DNA of 64,000 nt from CALJIC01 sp039805565 (GTDB lineage Bacteria; Chloroflexota; Chloroflexia; Chloroflexales; Roseiflexaceae). The notes under the pieces were generated by a model. The model searched no databases. It was not told the origin of the DNA and saw nothing but the letters and a program-made list of their open reading frames with translations. Positions 1 to 8,929 of the stretch are shown piece by piece. The position numbers and the translations under genes are program-made. Numbering within the stretch: position 1 is the first letter of the stretch; each line of letters opens with the position of its first letter. The DNA lies in the NCBI GenBank assembly GCA_039805565.1, contig JBDLTZ010000100.1, forward strand, positions 4,754 to 68,753, given 5' to 3'.

Positions 1-999
1 ATCGCCAAGACCCCGAGCGACGGCGGCCTGGTGGCGCTCACGGTCTCCATGGCCCTGGCGCGGCGCTGCGGCCTGCCGGTGTCGCTAGTGAGTGGCTCGG
101 GCGGGGCGCTCTCCGAGGCGCTGGTGCGCGGGCCCGATGTGGCCTGCCTGGCCTTCGTGGGCGGCAAGAGCAACGGGCGCGATATCGCGGCGAGCCTGTA
201 CGACCGCGAGAAGCGCTACATGCTGGAGATGGAGGGCGTGAACGCCTACGGGATCTGGCAGTTCAGCGACTGGGACGGGCTGGCGAAGCAGATCAAGAAG
301 GGCTTCGACTACGGCAAGCAGCGCTGCACGGCCTACATCCGCTTCGTGGTGCAGCGGCAGCTCTTCCCGCAGTTCCTCGAGATGTACCTGCCGGTGCTCA
401 AGAGCCTGCGCTACGGCAACCCGACGCTGGTGGACGAGCCGGGCCAGCCGCTGCCGACGCTCGACTTCGGGCCGGTGATCAACGCCAAAAAGGTCGAAGA
501 GCTGCGGGTGATGTACTCCGAGGCAGTGGGGGCGGGTGCGGTCAGCCTGTACGAGGGCCGCCTGGATGAAGCGCTGGTGCTGCCGAACCAGGACGTTTCG
601 GCCTACATGCCGCCCGCCGCACTGCTGAACGTGCCGCGCAACTGCCGGCTGCACCACAACGAGCCGTTCGGGCCGATCGATACGATCGTGGTGGTGGACC
701 GCATCGAGGAGCTCGTCAGCGAGATGAACATCTCGAACGGGTCGCTGGTGGCCTCGGTGGCCTGCGACAGCGACCGTCTGGGGCAGCAGATCGCCTCGGA
801 GCTGCGCGCGTTCAAGGTGGGGGTCAACGGGGTGCGCTCGCGCGGCGACCGCGAGGAGATCTTCGGCGGCATCGGGGCCTCGTGGCGCGGCTGCTTCGTG
901 GGCGGCAAGTACCTGGTGGATGCGGTCACGGTGGGGGCGCCCGGCGAGCGGCTGCACGGGAACTTCCCTGACTACACGCTGCTGCCGGAGCGGCGGTAG
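1..999 (+). CDS. Aldehyde dehydrogenase family protein (5' end outside window)
   Basis: The reading frame is open from base 1, so the N-terminus is missing and 332 residues are visible. The fold is that of NAD(P)-dependent aldehyde dehydrogenases, which oxidise aldehydes to acids. The nucleophile loop is seen as YGKQRCTAYIRFVVQ, with the Cys of the family's G-Q-x-C motif. The C-terminal part has the expected NEPFGP-like segment (HHNEPFGPIDTIVV). The general-base region, normally E-L-G-G-K, reads AFVGGKSNG, so the usual Glu is absent. The substrate cannot be told. No start codon or promoter is visible. Confidence 0.8.
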   Translation: MAKTPSDGGLVALTVSMALARRCGLPVSLVSGSGGALSEALVRGPDVACLAFVGGKSNGRDIAASLYDREKRYMLEMEGVNAYGIWQFSDWDGLAKQIKKGFDYGKQRCTAYIRFVVQRQLFPQFLEMYLPVLKSLRYGNPTLVDEPGQPLPTLDFGPVINAKKVEELRVMYSEAVGAGAVSLYEGRLDEALVLPNQDVSAYMPPAALLNVPRNCRLHHNEPFGPIDTIVVVDRIEELVSEMNISNGSLVASVACDSDRLGQQIASELRAFKVGVNGVRSRGDREEIFGGIGASWRGCFVGGKYLVDAVTVGAPGERLHGNFPDYTLLPERR

Positions 1000-1011
1000 G
1001 GGGTGCGCTGA

Positions 1012-1071
1012 GCGACGTCCTTGGCCGCTGCGCGGCGTCTTTGGTCGCTGCGCGGCGTCTTTGGCCGCTGC
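1012..1071. repeat. Three tandem 20-bp units downstream of the aldehyde dehydrogenase
   Basis: Units at 1012-1031, 1032-1051 and 1052-1071 read GCG(A/G)CGTC(C/T)TTGG(C/T)CGCTGC. They are followed by G/C-rich imperfect hairpins to about 1155 (GCAGGGGGC...GCCCCCTGC and GGCCCC...GGGG). No coding is evident. The hairpins may end transcription of the upstream gene, but no T-tract follows. Confidence 0.6.
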
Positions 1072-1338
1072 GCGCGGCCGGCGGCAGGGGGCGGGCCGCT
1101 GCCCCCTGCACCCCCCGGCCGGGGCCGTTGGCCCCTGGACCCCAAAGGGGAGCAGTACGAGACCGATATCGGCCGGCACGATAGATGAGCTCGCTGGGGC
1201 AGAAGATCTGCTTCTGCTACGACTGGGCAAGCTCGGATGGGGCACGCCGTAGCCAGTGCGGGAATTGCTGGTCGTCGGTCTGGTAGAGCCTCCCTTGCGG
1301 GGGAGGTCGGGAGGGGGCGCAAGCGCCCCTCCGGCGGG

Positions 1339-1438
1339 GAGGAGCGCGAGGAGGGCCGGAGCCCTCACTCGCCCACACGCACATCGCCTGCTGAAGGCGT
1401 AGCTGAGGAGCGCGAGGAGGGCCGCAGCCCTCCCTCGC
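1339..1438. repeat. Pair of 34-bp direct repeats with internal dyad, upstream of the AcuI-like gene
   Basis: Copies at 1339-1372 and 1405-1438 begin GAGGAGCGCGAGGAGGGCC and differ at about three positions. Each contains an inverted repeat (GCGAGGAGGGC facing GCCCTCnCTCGC). The 1000-1464 stretch holds these repeats, the 20-bp repeats and other GC-rich dyads, and no gene that can be supported. Confidence 0.6.
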
Positions 1439-1464
1439 GCACAGCAGACCAAAGGAGAACGCCT

Positions 1465-2463
1465 ATGGCAGCCCAGCTGCCGCCCACATTCCGGGCCCTC
1501 GTCGTAGACCAGCGCGACGGGGCGTATGGCGCCGAGATCACAGATGTACCGACTGAGGCGCTACCCGCCGGCGACGTGCTCGTGTCCGTCGCCTTCTCCA
1601 GCCTCAACTACAAGGACGGCCTGTGCGTCACCGGGAAAGGTAAAGTGGCGCGCTCCCTGCCGATGATCCCCGGGATCGACCTGGCCGGCACCGTGATCGA
1701 GTCGAAGTCCCCGCTGTACCGACCCGGCAACGCGGTGCTGGTCACTGGCTGGGGCATCGGCGAGCGCCACTGGGGCGGCTACGCCACCCTCGCCCGCGTG
1801 CGCCCGGAGTGGCTCGTGCCTCTGCCGGACGGGCTGAGTCTGAGACAGGCCATGGGGATGGGGACGGCCGGCTTCACGGCGGCCCTGGCGGTCATGGCCC
1901 TCGAGGACGCCGGCGTCCGACCCGGCGAGCGCGAGGTGCTCGTCACCGGGGCCACCGGCGGCGTCGGGAGCGTGGCCGTGGCCATGCTCGCGCGCCTCGG
2001 CTACAACGTCACCGCCTCCACGGGGCGCCCCGAGCACCACGCGTACCTACGGTCCCTCGGCGCGCAGCAGATCGTGGACCGCGCCGAGCTCACGCAGCCC
2101 GGCCGCCCGCTGGAGAGTGAGCGATGGGCCGGCGCCGTGGACACCGTAGGCGGTGATACGCTGGCAGGTATCATCCGATCGGCGGCCTACTACGGCACGA
2201 TCGCCGCCTGCGGCAACGCCGGGGGCGCGGCGCTCAGCACCACCGTTTTCCCCTTTATCCTGCGGGGGGTGCGCCTGATTGGGATCGAGTCCGTGATGTG
2301 CCCGGCCGAGCGCCGCCGCGCGGCATGGAGCCGCCTTGCCCGCGACCTGCCGCGCGATCTCCTCGACAACATGATCCAATCCGTACGGCTGGAGGATGTG
2401 CCGCGCGTCAGCGAGGAGATCGTCGCCGGGCAGGTGCGCGGCCGCATCGTCGTCGAGCTGTAG
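1465..2463 (+). CDS. Quinone oxidoreductase / acrylyl-CoA reductase family (YhdH/AcuI-like)
   Basis: 332 residues, close to the family's usual length of about 325-330. It is a medium-chain dehydrogenase/reductase without structural zinc, expected to use NADPH to reduce an activated double bond such as acrylyl-CoA. The N-terminal GroES-like half contains SSLNYKDGLCVTGKGKVA and PGIDLAGTV, typical of the YhdH group. The Rossmann motif is VTGATGGVGSVAVAML. The start is ATG 1465 because AAAGGAGAA lies at 1451-1459. The open frame runs further upstream, but only through the repeat region. Its stop is 2 bp from the convergent stop of the next gene. Confidence 0.85.
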   Translation: MAAQLPPTFRALVVDQRDGAYGAEITDVPTEALPAGDVLVSVAFSSLNYKDGLCVTGKGKVARSLPMIPGIDLAGTVIESKSPLYRPGNAVLVTGWGIGERHWGGYATLARVRPEWLVPLPDGLSLRQAMGMGTAGFTAALAVMALEDAGVRPGEREVLVTGATGGVGSVAVAMLARLGYNVTASTGRPEHHAYLRSLGAQQIVDRAELTQPGRPLESERWAGAVDTVGGDTLAGIIRSAAYYGTIAACGNAGGAALSTTVFPFILRGVRLIGIESVMCPAERRRAAWSRLARDLPRDLLDNMIQSVRLEDVPRVSEEIVAGQVRGRIVVEL

Positions 2464-2465
2464 GG

Positions 2466-5400
2466 CTACGGGCAGGTCTCGCGGTAGCGGACGCCCGGCA
2501 GGTAGCGCTCCCACTCCGCGGCGGTCATGCTCCGCCCGGCCACCGCGCACGCGAGCCCAAGCAGCTCCCCCTGGTCGGCCGGGAGCTGCGCCTCCTGCGG
2601 CAGCGGGCGGGCCAGCTCCCACACGCGCGCCGTGCCGTCGCCGCTGCCGGTGACCGCCACCGGGCTACCCTCGGCGCTGATCGCCGCCGCGTTCACCGAC
2701 CCCTCGTGGCCGCGCAGCAGGAGCGCCTGAGTCCCGGGGTCCTGCAGCGAGAGATCCCACAGCCGCGCCGTGTTGTCCTGGCTGGCGGTGAGCAGCCGGA
2801 GGCTGTCCGGCGCGAAGGCCAGCGCGGTGATTGCCCCGGTGTGACCGCGCAGCTCAGAGACCGCTGCGGCACTCTGGCCCCCCTCGACCTGCCACAGCCG
2901 CACCGTACCGTCGCGGGTGCCGTAGGCGATCCGGCTGCTGTCCGGGCTCACCGCCACCGTTGTGATGCCGTTGCCGCGCCCGCGCAGGATCTCCGGCCTG
3001 GTGCTGACGAAGCGGCCGTCGGCAATCTGCCACAGGTGCGCATCACCGTCCACGCTGCCAGTTACGAACCAGCGCCCGTTCGGCGCGATCGCCGCCGTGG
3101 TCAGAGCGCCGCGCGGGTCGCTTGTGGTGAACGCACTGCCGGGATCGCTCAGGCGCCACAGCCGGCTCACCCCATCCGCTCCACCAGCCACGATCTGCTG
3201 TCCATCTGCACTCAGGGCTACCGCGCGCAGCGGGCTACGCCTGGAGCGCGGAGCCAGCACAGCCGGCGCGGCCGTGCCCTGGGTGCTCCAGACGCGCACG
3301 GTGCCGTCCTCGCTGGAGGTGGCTACGAAGCGGCCGTCGGCGCTCATGTCCATGTCCGTCACCGCGCCTCCGTGACCCGTGAGCTCGCGCGGCGCGGCCC
3401 CCGCGCCACGCAGGTCCCACAGGCGCGGAGTATCAGCATCCTCGCCCGCGGTGGCCAGCCAGCGGCCGTCAGGACTCAGCTCCAACATTGTCACGGGGGC
3501 TGGGGCCGAGAGGCTCTGGCTGGGGGCGCCCGACGCGGCAAGGTCCCACACCAGCACCGCCCCGTCCTCGGCCCCCGTCACCAGGGTGGCGCCATCACGC
3601 GAGACGGCGAGCGCCCGAATGGGGCCACTTGGCGCCACCAGGCCCTGCCCGCCAACGCGCGCAAGCTGGCCGCGCAGGGTGTCGTCGGCGATCGTGTCGA
3701 GCGGTGGGTCGGTCTGGCGGGCCACGTTGACCCCCTCGGAGGCCAGGAGCAGGCTGAGCTGCGGCTGCTGCTCAAAGACCGCCTGGGCCTCGGCGGCGAG
3801 CCGGCCGGAGGTGGCGGCGCGCTCGCCCTGGGTAGCGCGTGCGCGCTCGGCGACCGCCGTCGCCTGGTTGGCGATCGCCAGGGCCTCGCTGGTGGCGGCG
3901 GCGCGGGCGCTCTCACGGGAGCCAGCCTCGGCCGTCTGCAGCTCGACCGACTGCGCCTGGCTGGTCTGGGCGGCGGCCACGGCCGTGAACTGGGCCTCCG
4001 ACGCCGCGGCGCGCTCGCGGTCGGCCACCTGGCGCTGCTGGTCCGCGGTGAAGGCCTGCTGGATCGCCAGGATCGAGAAGGCGATCGCCACGCCGCAGGC
4101 CACAGCCAGCGCCACAGCCAGAGCTCTGGCGCGTAGGGCCGCCCCGCGCTGGGTATCAGCCAGCTTCTCGGCCTGCTCGGCCTGGACCTGCGCGGCCCGG
4201 GCGAGCTGCTCGGCCTGGGCCTTCTGCACGCTCAGCGCCTCTGCCAGCTGGCGGTTCTGCTCGGCCTGGATCCAGCGTGACTCGGCCAGCTCCCGGGCCT
4301 GGCGCAGCTCACGCTGCTCGGCCTCGCGCCGCTGCCGCTCGGCCTCCTCGATGGCGGCGGCGCTCGCGTGCGTCAGCTCCGCCAGGGCCGGGGCATATCC
4401 CAGGTAGGCAGCCTCGGCGCTCACCAACCAGCGCTCAGCCTCCACGAGCTGGCTCTCGTCCAGCAGCCCCGCGCTGCCCCGCCCGAGCCGCACCCACTCG
4501 GCGGCCTTCGCCTCCAGCCGCCGCCTGGTCGCCACGGCTGAGCGCTCGTCCTCCAGCCACTGCACCAGCGTCGGCCAGTTCCGCACCAGCGCCTCGTGCG
4601 CCAGCTCCACCTGAGCCAACGAGAGCGTGTCGCCCTCGGTCAGGCGCAGCAGCCGCGCCTGGACAAGCTTCTCCAGCACGCGGTCCACCCGGTCGCGCGC
4701 CTCGCCCCCCTGGTAGAGCACATCGCGGCGCACAGGGTTGCTGGTGATCTCGAGGCCCTCGCCAGGACGCACGATCCGCAGCAGGATGCGGCGCGCAGTG
4801 ACCTGGTCCTCGGGCAACAGGCTGTTGTAGAAAGCGTCGGCACTGCGCGCGAGGGCCAGCCGCCCGCCGCCCACGCGCCGGTAGGATTCCCAGGTGACGC
4901 GGTTGCGGTCGCGCTGCTCCCAGAGCTTGAGCAGGGTGAACTGGAGCAGCGGCAGCGCGGCCGGCTCGCCGAGCATGTCGTGCAGCAGGGCATCTACCAC
5001 GCCCGGCTCGAACTTCAGGCCCACGAGCTCGGCCGGCTTCTCGATCGCCTCGCGCAGTTCGCTGGCGTTGAGCGGCATGAGCTGGACGCGGGTCCGCTCG
5101 AACCAGGCCTGGAGCGCCGGCGAGGTAGCGATGAAGCTCTCGAAGTCGCTCCGCATCGTGAGGACGATGAGGTGACGCGAGCCGTTCGGCTCCAGCAGCG
5201 CGAGCAGCCCATCCACGAAGGCCTGGCGAGCGCCCTCGTCCTCGCAGAGCGTGTAGAGCTCCTCGAACTGGTCGATGAACAGCACTGCCGGGGCGCCGCC
5301 GGTCTCGTCGAGCGCCCGCAGGAGCCAGGCCGGGTCCTCGCGCAGCCGGCGGGCGATGGCGGCGCTCTCCTCGGCAGGCTGGGACGAGGCCGCCGGGCTG

Positions 5401-6062
5401 GGGCTCTCGGCAGGCAGTCGGATCCCGAGCCGGCGCCGGAGCTGGCGGGCGAGGCTAAGGAGCGGCTCGGGTCCGGGGGTAAACGGCGGGACGTAGCGCC
5501 ACTCGGCGCTTCCGAGCAGGGCGCCGTCCTTGAGCGCGGGGAGCAGACCGGCACGGATGACGGAGGACTTACCGCTACCCGAGGGCCCGACGAGCGCAAG
5601 CAGCGGCTGAGACTCGAGCTTCTGTACCAGCCACTCGACCAGGCGGCGTCGGCCGTAGAAGGTATTCTGGTCGCGCTCGTTGAACGGGTCGAGCCCGAGG
5701 TAGGGGCAGGCATCGTCCGGGATCTCGGGCGCCTCGTTGGGGTCGAACTCCTCGAGCGTTGAGTCGGGCGGCTCGTAGCCGGCGCGGATCAGAATCGTGG
5801 ACCAGTAGTCGAGCAGGCTCTGCGCCGCATCGCGCTCGCTGTCGTCGTCCAGGATAGCGCCCGCGGCCGTCCCGCGCTTGATCAAGTCCGCCGCGCGGGC
5901 GCAGAGCTCGGGCGTGTACCCCTCGCGCTGCGCCCGCTTCAGCAGGTCGGCGTGTGCGGCGCGCAGCGCGGCCAGCGAGGGGAATGGGTGCGGGGCAGCT
6001 CCGGCGGCTGGCTCCGCAGCCGATAGGCCGAGCGGTGGGACAGATCTATCGGTCTCGCTCAT
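2466..6062 (-). CDS. nSTAND1 NTPase with transmembrane segment and C-terminal WD40 propeller
   Basis: 1198 residues. Residues 1-115 are a helical adaptor-like region. Residues 119-138 (PYLGLDPFNERDQNTFYGR) are the hallmark entry to the nSTAND1 module. Walker A is GPSGSGKS at 159-166 and Walker B is VLFIDQFEE at 260-268. A winged-helix/helical region follows, then a long Glu/Gln/Ala-rich coiled coil that brackets a hydrophobic segment near 645-665 (AVALAVACGVAIAFSILAI). Eight WD40 repeats follow from about 807, each ending in forms of DGxxxxW. STAND proteins are signal-gated NTP switches: the propeller senses and the N-terminus recruits an effector. The CHAT protease gene lies 18 bp upstream on the same strand, so the pair is probably one transcript. 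The ligand is unknown. Confidence 0.9.
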   Translation of the reverse strand: MSETDRSVPPLGLSAAEPAAGAAPHPFPSLAALRAAHADLLKRAQREGYTPELCARAADLIKRGTAAGAILDDDSERDAAQSLLDYWSTILIRAGYEPPDSTLEEFDPNEAPEIPDDACPYLGLDPFNERDQNTFYGRRRLVEWLVQKLESQPLLALVGPSGSGKSSVIRAGLLPALKDGALLGSAEWRYVPPFTPGPEPLLSLARQLRRRLGIRLPAESPSPAASSQPAEESAAIARRLREDPAWLLRALDETGGAPAVLFIDQFEELYTLCEDEGARQAFVDGLLALLEPNGSRHLIVLTMRSDFESFIATSPALQAWFERTRVQLMPLNASELREAIEKPAELVGLKFEPGVVDALLHDMLGEPAALPLLQFTLLKLWEQRDRNRVTWESYRRVGGGRLALARSADAFYNSLLPEDQVTARRILLRIVRPGEGLEITSNPVRRDVLYQGGEARDRVDRVLEKLVQARLLRLTEGDTLSLAQVELAHEALVRNWPTLVQWLEDERSAVATRRRLEAKAAEWVRLGRGSAGLLDESQLVEAERWLVSAEAAYLGYAPALAELTHASAAAIEEAERQRREAEQRELRQARELAESRWIQAEQNRQLAEALSVQKAQAEQLARAAQVQAEQAEKLADTQRGAALRARALAVALAVACGVAIAFSILAIQQAFTADQQRQVADRERAAASEAQFTAVAAAQTSQAQSVELQTAEAGSRESARAAATSEALAIANQATAVAERARATQGERAATSGRLAAEAQAVFEQQPQLSLLLASEGVNVARQTDPPLDTIADDTLRGQLARVGGQGLVAPSGPIRALAVSRDGATLVTGAEDGAVLVWDLAASGAPSQSLSAPAPVTMLELSPDGRWLATAGEDADTPRLWDLRGAGAAPRELTGHGGAVTDMDMSADGRFVATSSEDGTVRVWSTQGTAAPAVLAPRSRRSPLRAVALSADGQQIVAGGADGVSRLWRLSDPGSAFTTSDPRGALTTAAIAPNGRWFVTGSVDGDAHLWQIADGRFVSTRPEILRGRGNGITTVAVSPDSSRIAYGTRDGTVRLWQVEGGQSAAAVSELRGHTGAITALAFAPDSLRLLTASQDNTARLWDLSLQDPGTQALLLRGHEGSVNAAAISAEGSPVAVTGSGDGTARVWELARPLPQEAQLPADQGELLGLACAVAGRSMTAAEWERYLPGVRYRETCP

Positions 6063-6080
6063 CGGCAGAGCCTCTCGCTG

Positions 6081-8153
6081 TCAGGAGGTCAGGAGCCGCA
6101 GCACAGCCGCGAGCGGCTCGCCGACCTTGCGCAGGTCGTCGGTCATCTTCTTCAGCTCGATGTCCACCCGGTAGAAGCGGTCGCCGGCCTGGCGGCGGAA
6201 CCGGCGGAAGAAGTGACGCGTTTTGGCAGCGTCGGAGGCGGCGAGCGCCGCGTCGAGCTTGGCCGCGTCGGCCCGGAGCGCGCTCGTCCAGGTCTCCTCG
6301 ATGCCTGTGTACAGCGGCGCGGCGAGGTCGCGCAGGTCCTCCCAGGAGAGCTCGAGCTCGCTGAGGTCGGCGTCGAGCGTGGCCTCGATCCGCCGCATCT
6401 CCAGGTCCACCGCCTGCCACGAGTCGTGCTCGCCCACCAGGGCGCCGAGCCGCACGCTCAGCCCGGCGAGGGCCACCACGCCCATCTCGAACTGGGCGAC
6501 TTTGTCGGCGTCGAGCCGCAGCGAGGGCAGCCGCTCGCGCACGCGGGTGAGGCCGTGGGCCAGCGCCCCGAGGCGCAGCGAGCGGGCGGCAGCGTTGAGG
6601 CGGGCGTTGACCTGGGCCGGCTGGATGGTGAGCACGCGGTTCAGCAGCCGCACGCCCTTCTTCAGCTGGCGCAGATCGAGCGTCTCGATCGCCCCTCCCA
6701 GGTCCGCGCGTGCAACCCCCAGATCCCACACCCAGGCCGTCTCGCCGGTGGCAAGGGTGGCGCGCCCCGCCACGCGCTCGAGCTGGTCCACGATCCCCTG
6801 GAGCGTGATCTCGTAGTTGCTCAGGTTCTCCCAGGCGCCCTCGTCGTCGGGCAGGCGGCGCACCTCCTGGACGATCGGGCTGTAGCAGTGGAACTGGAGC
6901 GAGTGCAGCTGATCGTGGATATCCTTGTAGTCCGCCATCAGCGCGATCTGCTCGCTGGCCGCCAGGAAGTCGGCGCGGAAGGCGATGACGTCCTCGCGCA
7001 CGTCGTCGGCGGTGGCGATCAGGTCGCCGAGCGCGACGAGGCCGCTGCCGATCGAGTGGCTGCTCGCCGCCTGCACCGGGGGCGGCGTGGGCAGCAGGGG
7101 CGCGGCAGGGGCGGGCGGCTCGAAGAGGCGGCCGTCGGGGGCGCGGGTGTAGATGACCGGGATCCCCCAGTCGGGCCGGCGCAGCCCGGTGACGTTCATC
7201 ACGGCGCGACGACCCTCGGTGACGCAGGCGTCGATCGGTAGGGCCTCAGCGAGCACACGGTAGAACTCGGCGGCGAAGGCGCGGGTGGCCTCCTCAGGCA
7301 CCTGGAACTGCATCGCTACCACCGCGGGCACCTGGGCGCGGATGAGCGCGGGGGCCACGGCGCGGAAGGAGTCGGTGGCGAGCTCGCCGCTGCCGCAGGC
7401 GTCGAGGACCACCAGGCGCAGGCCGCTGCGGTTGAGCATGACGTTGAGCTGGAGCGCGCTCACCGGCTCAGCCTCGCCGAACACATCCTCGAACAGCAGC
7501 GTCCCGCCGGCGTCACCTGAGGCACCGTGGCCGACGAAGTGCCAGATGTGGAACCCCTCGCGCAGCAGCCGCTGGAGCTTGGCGGTGGTCAGGTGCGGCT
7601 CGACGGTCACCTCGACGAGGCCGGGGCGTGTGGCGAGCGCCTCCTGGACGGCCGCCAGCTCGCGCTCGACCTCGGCTGGCGGCGGGGTCTGCGCGGCGCT
7701 GAGCAGCACCTTGAGCGGCAGGGGCGCAGCGAGCGAGGGGATGCGGTCCTGCTGCGGCAGGTAGCGCACCACCGGGGCGTCGAGCAGCGCGAGCGGCCCC
7801 TGGTCCGGGTCGTAGAGGAACTCCCACGGCATGGCGTGAACGCCGGCCTCGGCGGGGGGGGCGGTGAGGCGGAGGCGCAGCCCCTGGTCCGGGCCGAGGA
7901 TGCCCTGGCTACGGGTGTACACGTCCTTGGTAGGCCCGGCGAAGACGGCGAGGAAGAGCTCCCGGCCGATCTGCACGAGCGCCGCCTCATCAGTGTCTAG
8001 CCGCCGCAGCCGCCCGAGCAGCACCGCAAAGTCCTCCCCGCGGGGAAGCGTAAGGTAATCGCTGGCCTCGCCGCCCGGGCCGCGCACCGTAAGGGCGTAG
8101 CGTCCGGCGTCGAGCGCGCCGATGGCGATCTCGAAATCGAGGTACGATTTCAT
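6081..8153 (-). CDS. CHAT-domain caspase-like protease
   Basis: 690 residues. The N-terminal 330 residues form a CHAT (caspase HetF-associated) domain: AMPWEFLYD at 107-115, the catalytic His in HFVGHG (His209) and the catalytic Cys in VVLDACGSGE (Cys253). The remaining half, about 370-690, is predicted helical with no recognised catalytic motif and could be the regulatory or substrate-docking part. The start is ATG 8153, behind a good promoter at 8193-8221. It is the first gene of a two-gene operon with the nSTAND1/WD40 protein. CHAT proteases are peptidases held inactive until a sensor triggers them. Both catalytic residues are present, so an active enzyme is expected. Confidence 0.9.
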   Translation of the reverse strand: MKSYLDFEIAIGALDAGRYALTVRGPGGEASDYLTLPRGEDFAVLLGRLRRLDTDEAALVQIGRELFLAVFAGPTKDVYTRSQGILGPDQGLRLRLTAPPAEAGVHAMPWEFLYDPDQGPLALLDAPVVRYLPQQDRIPSLAAPLPLKVLLSAAQTPPPAEVERELAAVQEALATRPGLVEVTVEPHLTTAKLQRLLREGFHIWHFVGHGASGDAGGTLLFEDVFGEAEPVSALQLNVMLNRSGLRLVVLDACGSGELATDSFRAVAPALIRAQVPAVVAMQFQVPEEATRAFAAEFYRVLAEALPIDACVTEGRRAVMNVTGLRRPDWGIPVIYTRAPDGRLFEPPAPAAPLLPTPPPVQAASSHSIGSGLVALGDLIATADDVREDVIAFRADFLAASEQIALMADYKDIHDQLHSLQFHCYSPIVQEVRRLPDDEGAWENLSNYEITLQGIVDQLERVAGRATLATGETAWVWDLGVARADLGGAIETLDLRQLKKGVRLLNRVLTIQPAQVNARLNAAARSLRLGALAHGLTRVRERLPSLRLDADKVAQFEMGVVALAGLSVRLGALVGEHDSWQAVDLEMRRIEATLDADLSELELSWEDLRDLAAPLYTGIEETWTSALRADAAKLDAALAASDAAKTRHFFRRFRRQAGDRFYRVDIELKKMTDDLRKVGEPLAAVLRLLTS

Positions 8154-8192
8154 GCGGTGAGCGTGTCAAGTGAGTGCGGTGATGATACGCTC

Positions 8193-8221
8193 AGTATAGC
8201 ATGGTGGTGCGACGAGGTGAA
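8193..8221 (-). promoter_or_regulatory. Sigma70-type promoter of the CHAT-nSTAND1 operon
   Basis: On the minus strand the -35 is TTCACC (8216-8221), the spacer is 17 bp, and the -10 is TATACT (8193-8198) preceded by an extended TGC (8199-8201). It lies about 40 bp upstream of ATG 8153. Seen by pattern only. Confidence 0.55.
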
Positions 8222-8272
8222 GGGTCGACGAGTGCTGAGGGCCGAAGACCGTGAGCGCCCTGTAGTGAGTCA

Positions 8273-8300
8273 CCCCCTCTCCCTGTCGTGGGAGAGGGGG
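8273..8300 (-). terminator. Perfect 11-bp hairpin after the small hydrophilic protein gene
   Basis: CCCCCTCTCCC at 8273-8283 pairs with GGGAGAGGGGG at 8290-8300 around the loop TGTCGT. It sits 9 bp beyond the stop of the minus-strand gene ending at 8310. There is no T-tract, so it could be a factor-dependent terminator, an RNA-stabilising hairpin or a dispersed repeat. Related hairpins occur at 36974-36998 and 59007-59032. Confidence 0.5.
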
Positions 8301-8309
8301 CAGTGGCCG

Positions 8310-8717
8310 CTACTCGTCGTCCGCGTCGCCCACGCGCTCGGGGTTGGTGTCGCGGCCGATCAGCCGGTTCCAGAGCTGGTAGTCCACCTCGCTCTTGGGA
8401 ATATACAGGTTCCCCTCACCGGCCGTCTGGTCGCCACGGGCCGTGAACTCGCGCAGCTGCGGGTCCTGGAAATCCACGTAGGTGGCGCCCTGCTGGAGCC
8501 GCTCGCCGGTAGGCACGATCGGGATGCGCTTCAGCTCGTCGTCGGTGAAGCCAGGGATCTGGCGGTGCATCCCCTTGTGCTCGTAGGCGTTGCGCGTGCG
8601 CTGGTCGGTGCGCTCGCCGTGGTGGCCGATGTTCTGGCCGGCGCGCGGGTCGGGGTTCAGGTCGCGCCGCCACTCCTCGGGGTGCTGCTCGCCCGGCGTA
8701 TGCTGTTTCTCGGTCAT
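8310..8717 (-). CDS. Small hydrophilic protein of unknown function
   Basis: 135 residues, strongly polar, with no signal peptide or membrane segment. The N-terminal third is rich in His, Arg, Asp and Asn (HPEEWRRDLNPDPRAGQNIG) and looks disordered. The C-terminal half is more ordered (TYVDFQDPQLREFTARG, YQLWNRLIGRDTNPERVG). The start ATG 8717 is well supported by AGGAGGT 8 bp upstream. A hairpin follows the stop. I do not recognise the family. The composition resembles small stress-related proteins, which is only an impression. Confidence 0.75.
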   Translation of the reverse strand: MTEKQHTPGEQHPEEWRRDLNPDPRAGQNIGHHGERTDQRTRNAYEHKGMHRQIPGFTDDELKRIPIVPTGERLQQGATYVDFQDPQLREFTARGDQTAGEGNLYIPKSEVDYQLWNRLIGRDTNPERVGDADDE

Positions 8718-8929
8718 GTGTGTACCTCCTGGAGCTTACCGGGTTGCAGGAAGCGTGCCCCGAAGGGAGGGGTGGGCCGGCCCGGCACACCCCCCTCTGC
8801 CGCCGGCCATGGATATGCTCAACGGTGGTATTGTATCCACCGCGCCCGCCGGCCCCGAGCCGGGGTGCCTGCCCCGAACACACCTCTGGCCCGCCGGGCG
8901 GGCTGATACCGTTCACCAGGAGGCTATCT

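Noticed and set aside
85..1452. Long minus-strand open frame opposite the aldehyde dehydrogenase
   Set aside because: It mirrors the codon pattern of the real gene in high-GC DNA and its translation is Arg/Pro/Ala-rich with no domain.
2298..4136. 612-residue plus-strand open frame opposite the WD40 region
   Set aside because: Shadow frame of the nSTAND1 gene; no domain and no ribosome site.
8273..8300. Classical intrinsic terminator
   Set aside because: The stem is perfect but no T-tract follows in either direction, so it is listed only as a hairpin of likely 3'-end function.
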